37,647 nucleotides of DNA from Pseudomonadota bacterium (GTDB lineage Bacteria > Pseudomonadota > Alphaproteobacteria > G022571365), in assembly GCA_022571365.1 (NCBI GenBank), contig JACZXZ010000016.1, positions 1-37,647 on the forward strand, given 5' to 3'. Below, piece by piece: positions 34,481 through 37,647 of this stretch. The notes beneath the pieces are model-generated. The model searched no databases. It saw nothing but the letters and a program-made list of their open reading frames with translations, and was not told the origin of the DNA. Each line of letters opens with the position of its first letter. Positions within the stretch are counted from its first letter, which is position 1. Position numbers and translations under genes: made by a program.

Positions 34481-34585
34481 ACGGACAGCAGCGGTGATGG
34501 TGACGATGGCGAAAGCGGCGGCAGTGGAGATGGCGGATAATGCTCGTTTAGATTAATCCGGTGAATCATTGGGAACCGCTGAATA

Positions 34586-34798
34586 ATGAACATGAAGGTT
34601 GACCAAAAGAGAAAATTATCTGAATTTGACACAGAGTTTCGCACTCTTGGTTGTCGACACTCAAACCCTGACATCTGCAAGAATAATTCTACTGAAGGAA
34701 AATGCGCGTTTGTTAGGAAGGATAATATGTGCCACCTACCTCCTCGCTCTTGGAAGAAACTCTTCGAGGAGCTCAAAAGGGTAGAAGGGAAAACGTGA
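34586..34798 (+). CDS. Small Cys-rich ORF beside the endonuclease gene
   Basis: A 70-residue basic/acidic mixed protein. Four Cys (C23, C31, C40 and C49: GCRHSNPDIC, GKCAF, NMCHLPP) and a His suggest a small zinc site; the C-terminal helix reads RSWKKLFEELKRVEG. I do not recognise the family. Lying just upstream of, and in the same direction as, the restriction gene it could be a controller, helper or immunity-type protein. It has no helix-turn-helix like classical C proteins. ATG 34586, or ATG 34592. Confidence 0.55.
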   Translation: MNMKVDQKRKLSEFDTEFRTLGCRHSNPDICKNNSTEGKCAFVRKDNMCHLPPRSWKKLFEELKRVEGKT

Positions 34799-34864
34799 CG
34801 CCATCGCCTACTATTAACCCACTCTCGCCAATATGAAGTGTACCCCAGGGCGCTCACGTCTGAG

Positions 34865-34893
34865 GAGACTATCACACCTGTGCAAGGTATAAT
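34865..34893 (+). promoter_or_regulatory. Likely promoter of the restriction endonuclease gene
   Basis: TATAAT at 34888-34893 is a perfect -10 box; 17 bases upstream GAGACT (34865-34870) is a partial -35. It lies 44 bases before the ATG at 34938 and after the small ORF's stop, so the endonuclease can be expressed separately from that ORF. Confidence 0.5.
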
Positions 34894-34937
34894 CGATTGA
34901 ACTCAAAATTGGTTGCTTGATCCGTTTAACCCACGCC

Positions 34938-35894
34938 ATGCTTGACATCAACAATCCATCAGACCTCATCGAGGCGATGAACCTAGAAATCCTTACAGAA
35001 ACGTCCGTCCAACGACGTGCTTACTGGGTATCAGAGATTGCTACGATGAGTGGTAATTTTGAACAGGACACGTCGCGCATAAAACAGAAACTCCAAGAAG
35101 AAATTGGTCGTGGTGGCCTTGGATGTTTGCTTGACCATTTGCGAATTTGCGGAGTGATGCCGGAGTCCTATGGGCATGATTCGAGTGAGGAAAAACTGTA
35201 TTCGAAATACACAGATGTTTTACTCGCAATCGCTTTCCGCCGTCTCGGACTCACAAGTTTAGTCCTTACTGAGCGAGCGGATGCAGCGGATGTGGAGGTT
35301 GTAGGGGCGGATTATAGCTTCGTCGCGGACGCGAAGTCCTTCCGATTGAGTCGAACAGCAAAGAACCAGAAGGATTTCAAGATTCAAGCTATGGACACTT
35401 GGAAGCAGGGCAAGCCTTACGCGACTGTAGTTTGTCCACTTTATCAGCTACCTCGGCGCTCAAGTCAAATTTATCAGCAGGCGGCAGCTCGTAATGTCTG
35501 TGTGTTCTCGTATTCGCACCTAGCAGTTTTAGTTTCCTATGCCGATATTGCCGGTTCTGAAAGGTCACAGTCCTTGCTCGGCGAAGTGTTTCAGATCGTG
35601 GAAGCATTGACACCTTCCAAGGACGCTACCTCGTATTGGCTTGCTGTGAACCGAGCAATGTTAGATTTCGATGAACGAATGCGACCGCTTTGGGAGACCG
35701 AGAAGAAAGCTACATTAGATGCAATTAAAGTCGCGAAAGAGGAAGCTCTAACGTATCTGGCTCGAGAACGTGAAACGATCATGAGTTTGAGCCGTGATGA
35801 GGCAGTTCATCGGCTCATCAAGGCTCATAAGATCGACACTCGAAGGGATAAAATTCGATCTATTACGGACAATGGGCTATTACGTGTGGTTTAA
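34938..35894 (+). CDS. HindIII-family type II restriction endonuclease
   Basis: A 318-residue endonuclease. 'FVADAKSFRLSRTAKNQKDF' (residues 129-148) is almost identical to the HindIII active-site segment as I remember it, supplying the catalytic D131-x-K133; D118 (ADAADVE) gives the first acidic residue. 'EEKLYSKYTDVLLAIAFRRL' ahead of it and 'RDEAVHRLIKAHKI' near the C terminus also correspond. Cleavage of AAGCTT is therefore the prediction. It is intact with no frameshift. I prefer ATG 34938 over a TTG seven codons upstream. Convergent with the methyltransferase, overlapping 15 bases. Low-GC codon use. Confidence 0.88.
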   Translation: MLDINNPSDLIEAMNLEILTETSVQRRAYWVSEIATMSGNFEQDTSRIKQKLQEEIGRGGLGCLLDHLRICGVMPESYGHDSSEEKLYSKYTDVLLAIAFRRLGLTSLVLTERADAADVEVVGADYSFVADAKSFRLSRTAKNQKDFKIQAMDTWKQGKPYATVVCPLYQLPRRSSQIYQQAAARNVCVFSYSHLAVLVSYADIAGSERSQSLLGEVFQIVEALTPSKDATSYWLAVNRAMLDFDERMRPLWETEKKATLDAIKVAKEEALTYLARERETIMSLSRDEAVHRLIKAHKIDTRRDKIRSITDNGLLRVV

Positions 35895-36827
35895 GACCGA
35901 AAGTAAATCATCAGCTAGGCGTTCTTCGCAGATTTTTACGTAGGCTGGATTGACCTCATAACCAATGTAGACTCTGTTGAGGAGCTTTGCCGCAACCAAC
36001 GTTGATCCGCATCCCGCAAACGGATCAAGGACGGTTTGTCCGGGCTGGGTAGTTAATTCGATCAGAGCCTGCATGAGTTTTATGGGCTTTTGGGTCGGAT
36101 GTAGACCAACCTCTTTGCTGTCATAGCCGCAGCGTATCACGTTATCCGAACGTTCCACATAGCGGGCAAACGCGTCCTGATGGTACGCTCCTACACCATG
36201 ATTCAAGACGTTGTCGGCAATTGTCGTGCCGATCTTATAAGGCTTGCAAAACCACAGAATGGGTTCAAAAATCGGTCTGAGATTCCCGACACGCCATCCT
36301 CGCCATTCTTTGGCACAATCGTCGTCGCCTCGTCTTTCGTAAATCACGCTTAGACGTTGTGCTCGATGCGGTGCTCTGTCTCTCATCCATGCGAGGATGT
36401 CCTTGAAACTGAATCCCGCATCCTCGAGGGCGGAAATGCTGCGATGGCCGAGCCTACGGCCTGCAAAGATGATCGCTGATCCTCCGGGCTTCAAAACTCG
36501 CAGCCATTCAGCTGCCCACTTGGAGCACCATTCGTAATATTGGTGCGGAATCTCGCGATCAGCTTTGGACCACCCATTAATGGGTTTTCCACGTTTCTTA
36601 AAAATCACGCCAGCTTTTTGCTGGGCTGGGCTTGAGCCGAGGTAAGCGGAGTTGGTGTTATCATGGAGAACATCCCAGTCCTCGGTCCCAATTCCATATG
36701 GGATATCGCTGAGAATCAGATGTACACTGTTATCGGGGAGCTCCCTAATCGCAGTAACGCAGTCCAACTGAATGATTTGGTTGTGTGGTAAAATAGTATT
36801 TTTATTTATCATTTCTAACATGCTCAT
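35880..36827 (-). CDS. HindIII-family adenine-N6 DNA methyltransferase
   Basis: A 315-residue amino-methyltransferase of the beta order (catalytic motif before SAM motif). Motif IV is SDIPYG (41-44 DIPY), then the target region with 'NTNSAYLGSSPAQQKAGVIF' and 'GKPINGWSKADREIP', and at the C terminus the 'HPTQKP' motif and SAM motif I DPFAGCGST (268-276). This arrangement and the block wording match M.HindIII from memory, so m6A in AAGCTT is predicted, protecting host DNA from the neighbouring endonuclease. ATG 36825-36827; ATG 36812 (Met6) is an alternative. Confidence 0.88.
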   Translation of the reverse strand: MSMLEMINKNTILPHNQIIQLDCVTAIRELPDNSVHLILSDIPYGIGTEDWDVLHDNTNSAYLGSSPAQQKAGVIFKKRGKPINGWSKADREIPHQYYEWCSKWAAEWLRVLKPGGSAIIFAGRRLGHRSISALEDAGFSFKDILAWMRDRAPHRAQRLSVIYERRGDDDCAKEWRGWRVGNLRPIFEPILWFCKPYKIGTTIADNVLNHGVGAYHQDAFARYVERSDNVIRCGYDSKEVGLHPTQKPIKLMQALIELTTQPGQTVLDPFAGCGSTLVAAKLLNRVYIGYEVNPAYVKICEERLADDLLSVLNHT

Positions 36828-36929
36828 AGGATACTGTCATCCGCAAGAAACGCGCTCTCGATGTGGAGTTGCGCAATACCCATCGCGATCGAGCACACTC
36901 ATTTATAGCCGAAAATTTCGCCCATGGCT

Positions 36930-37071
36930 CTAATTTTCGTCCCTGGCCCTGTTGCCCTCCAGCTTCGGCTTCCAGAAATCTAGCCTGGACTTAGGCAGCC
37001 TAGCCAGCGGGCAATCCGAGTCCGGGTGCCTGTGCCAGAAACACCCGTGCACGAAGACGACCCTGCGCCTC
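36930..37071 (-). pseudogene. vsr: Truncated very-short-patch repair endonuclease (vsr)
   Basis: On the minus strand this stretch reads RRRVVFVHGCFWHRHPD, then 'LARLPKSRLDFWKPKLEGN' and RARDEN before TAG at 36930-36932. The VHGCFWH and 'PKSR-FW-KLE-N--RD' blocks are the unmistakable core of Vsr, which nicks at T:G mismatches arising from deaminated 5-methylcytosine. The N-terminal half is cut off exactly at the direct-repeat junction (37071/37072), and the C-terminal 'LGWxVLxVWECE' part is missing. Vsr genes accompany m5C methyltransferases, so a different R-M system once stood here. Confidence 0.8.
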
Positions 37072-37240
37072 CCCGGAGTTCCGCTCCGGCATCGAGATCG
37101 CCTATCGCTTCGACGACCGCTCGCGCCTCGGGCTCATGTTCCACCACATCTCGAACGCCAGCATCGGGGACCGCAACCCCGGCACCGAGACCCTGGTGCT
37201 GAGCTATTCGGTGCCGATCCGCAACCTGTTCGGCCGCTGA
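37072..37240 (+). pseudogene. pagL: Duplicated 3' fragment of pagL
   Basis: Codes, in frame but without a start, the last 55 residues of the deacylase (PEFRSGIEIAYRFDD...NLFGR), including the His-x-Ser and Glu region, and ends at TGA 37238-37240. Only one amino-acid change (Ala to Thr next to the Glu) is caused by the substitutions. It cannot make an enzyme. Confidence 0.9.
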
Positions 37241-37295
37241 AGGCGCGACCGGGCCGGCGCTCGCTGGTTTGGCCCAGAGACTGTGGTATATAGAC
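37072..37295 (+). repeat. 224-bp direct repeat, right copy
   Basis: Second copy of 34257-34480. It ends 18 bases before tRNA-Arg(CCT), so it includes the TATATA-containing region that may drive the tRNA. The left copy has the complete pagL gene, the right copy has the tRNA; together they define the ancestral order pagL - tRNA-Arg. Confidence 0.95.
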
Positions 37296-37313
37296 GGGCG
37301 AGGCCGGTCACGG

Positions 37314-37390
37314 GCGCCCGTAGCTCAGTCGGATAGAGTACAGGATTCCTAATCCTGGGGTCGTGGGTTCGAATCCCGCCGGGCGCGCCA
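37314..37390 (+). tRNA. tRNA-Arg (anticodon CCT)
   Basis: Acceptor GCGCCCG/CGGGCGC, D arm GCTC/GAGT, anticodon stem CAGGA/TCCTG with loop TTCCTAA (anticodon CCT), T arm GTGGG TTCGAAT CCCGC, encoded CCA 37388-37390. It reads AGG. This tRNA gene is a frequent integration target, though here the duplicated segment lies upstream of it, not in its 3' end. Confidence 0.96.
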
Positions 37391-37647
37391 CCTCTTCTCC
37401 TACGATCACCAATGCTTATCGGCGATCGCCCCGGAAACCCTGTGGGCGGCGGGCCTCCGATGTTGCATACTTGATCTTCGGGCCGACAACTTCGCGGTGA
37501 TCGCGAATGCCAACGGAAAGCGGCAAACAGGCGAGGCGTCATGCATGGCCTTGATCAGGGCCTTGATCAGGGCTTGGTGAGGCGCCGCCGGGTCGTCGCC
37601 ACGGCGCCGAGCTTACCAGCCGCGCCACGGCCAGGGCGGTCGCCCTA
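37391..37647. other. Window end, no supported gene
   Basis: About 257 bases after the tRNA. Frames on both strands are short or lack family signatures. A three-fold GGCCTTGATCA-type tandem occurs at 37543-37574. No copy of the tRNA 3' end is repeated here. Confidence 0.5.

Larger units (their letters stand above)
34481..37071. mobile_element. Restriction-modification island between 224-bp direct repeats
   Basis: 2,591 bases of lower GC than the neighbours, carrying a small Cys-rich ORF, a HindIII-family endonuclease, its methyltransferase and a cut vsr. Both edges hold broken genes: at the left a Gly/Asp-rich coding tail (34484-34540, frame ending TAA), at the right vsr without its 5' half. 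No integrase or transposase is present. Entry by homologous recombination through the shared 224 bp is the simplest reading. Confidence 0.7.

Noticed and set aside
36952-37293. Plus-strand ORF spanning the island's right junction
   Set aside because: It is the antisense of the vsr remnant joined to an out-of-frame reading of the repeat copy.
37314-37390. tRNA-Arg(CCT) 3' end as phage-type attachment site of the island
   Set aside because: The duplicated 224 bp stops 18 bases upstream of the tRNA, no tRNA 3' copy is seen on the other side, and no integrase is present.

Overview
The window reads as one high-GC alphaproteobacterial chromosome segment, possibly of the Rhodospirillales type; the order is only a guess. 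The case rests on the rpmH-rnpA-yidD-yidC-engB-argB-dapD-dapE run, the alphaproteobacterial style of the YidC, ArgB and DapD proteins, GTG/TTG starts and dense ATGA-type overlaps. Most of it is housekeeping sequence. The last 6 kb are visibly less GC-rich and are accessory.

Layout. 1-8.4 kb: 3' end of truA, then a long leftward gene run that starts at a well-formed sigma-70 promoter (8382-8410): rpmH, rnpA, yidD, yidC, engB, argB, a HAD phosphatase, dapD, dapE and a membrane protein. It joins ribosome and RNase P parts, membrane insertion, arginine synthesis and lysine/peptidoglycan synthesis. 8.6-12.4 kb: a VTT membrane protein overlapping a mercuric-reductase-like flavoprotein, a small secreted protein built of six Cys-Pro nonapeptides, and a His-rich unknown protein. 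12.6-17.2 kb: orphan histidine kinase, RlmI-type rRNA methyltransferase, gamma-glutamyltransferase. 17.6-21.8 kb: panB-panC with a structured leader, gpt, a DUF4864-type protein, and a coiled-coil lipoprotein with its own terminator. 22.1-25.3 kb: tRNA-Arg(ACG), a DUF1989 protein between two perfect 72-bp direct repeats, a folE fragment, glutathione peroxidase, and a cobalamin/metal-binding-protein homologue. 25.5-25.8 kb: an unusual 36/38-bp tandem array inside a larger inverted repeat. 25.8-31.7 kb: ArsC-like protein, large MscS channel, SnoaL-like protein, M48 lipoprotein protease and a nuclease-fold protein that has lost catalytic residues.

Accessory end. A 2.02-kb segment (31812-33831) with inverted ends carries a cold-shock-domain/DUF3825 protein and the decayed end of a phage tail-collar gene. 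It lies against a PagL-type lipid A deacylase gene. The 3' end of that gene is repeated as a 224-bp direct repeat (34257-34480 and 37072-37295) around a 2.6-kb restriction-modification island. The island holds a small Cys-rich protein, a HindIII-family endonuclease, its convergent methyltransferase and a truncated vsr gene. Right of the second repeat copy is tRNA-Arg(CCT). This double, nested insertion next to a tRNA gene is the most interesting part of the window. The CSD-DUF3825 gene, the Cys-cluster ORF beside the endonuclease and the Cys-Pro repeat protein are the best candidates for undescribed biology.
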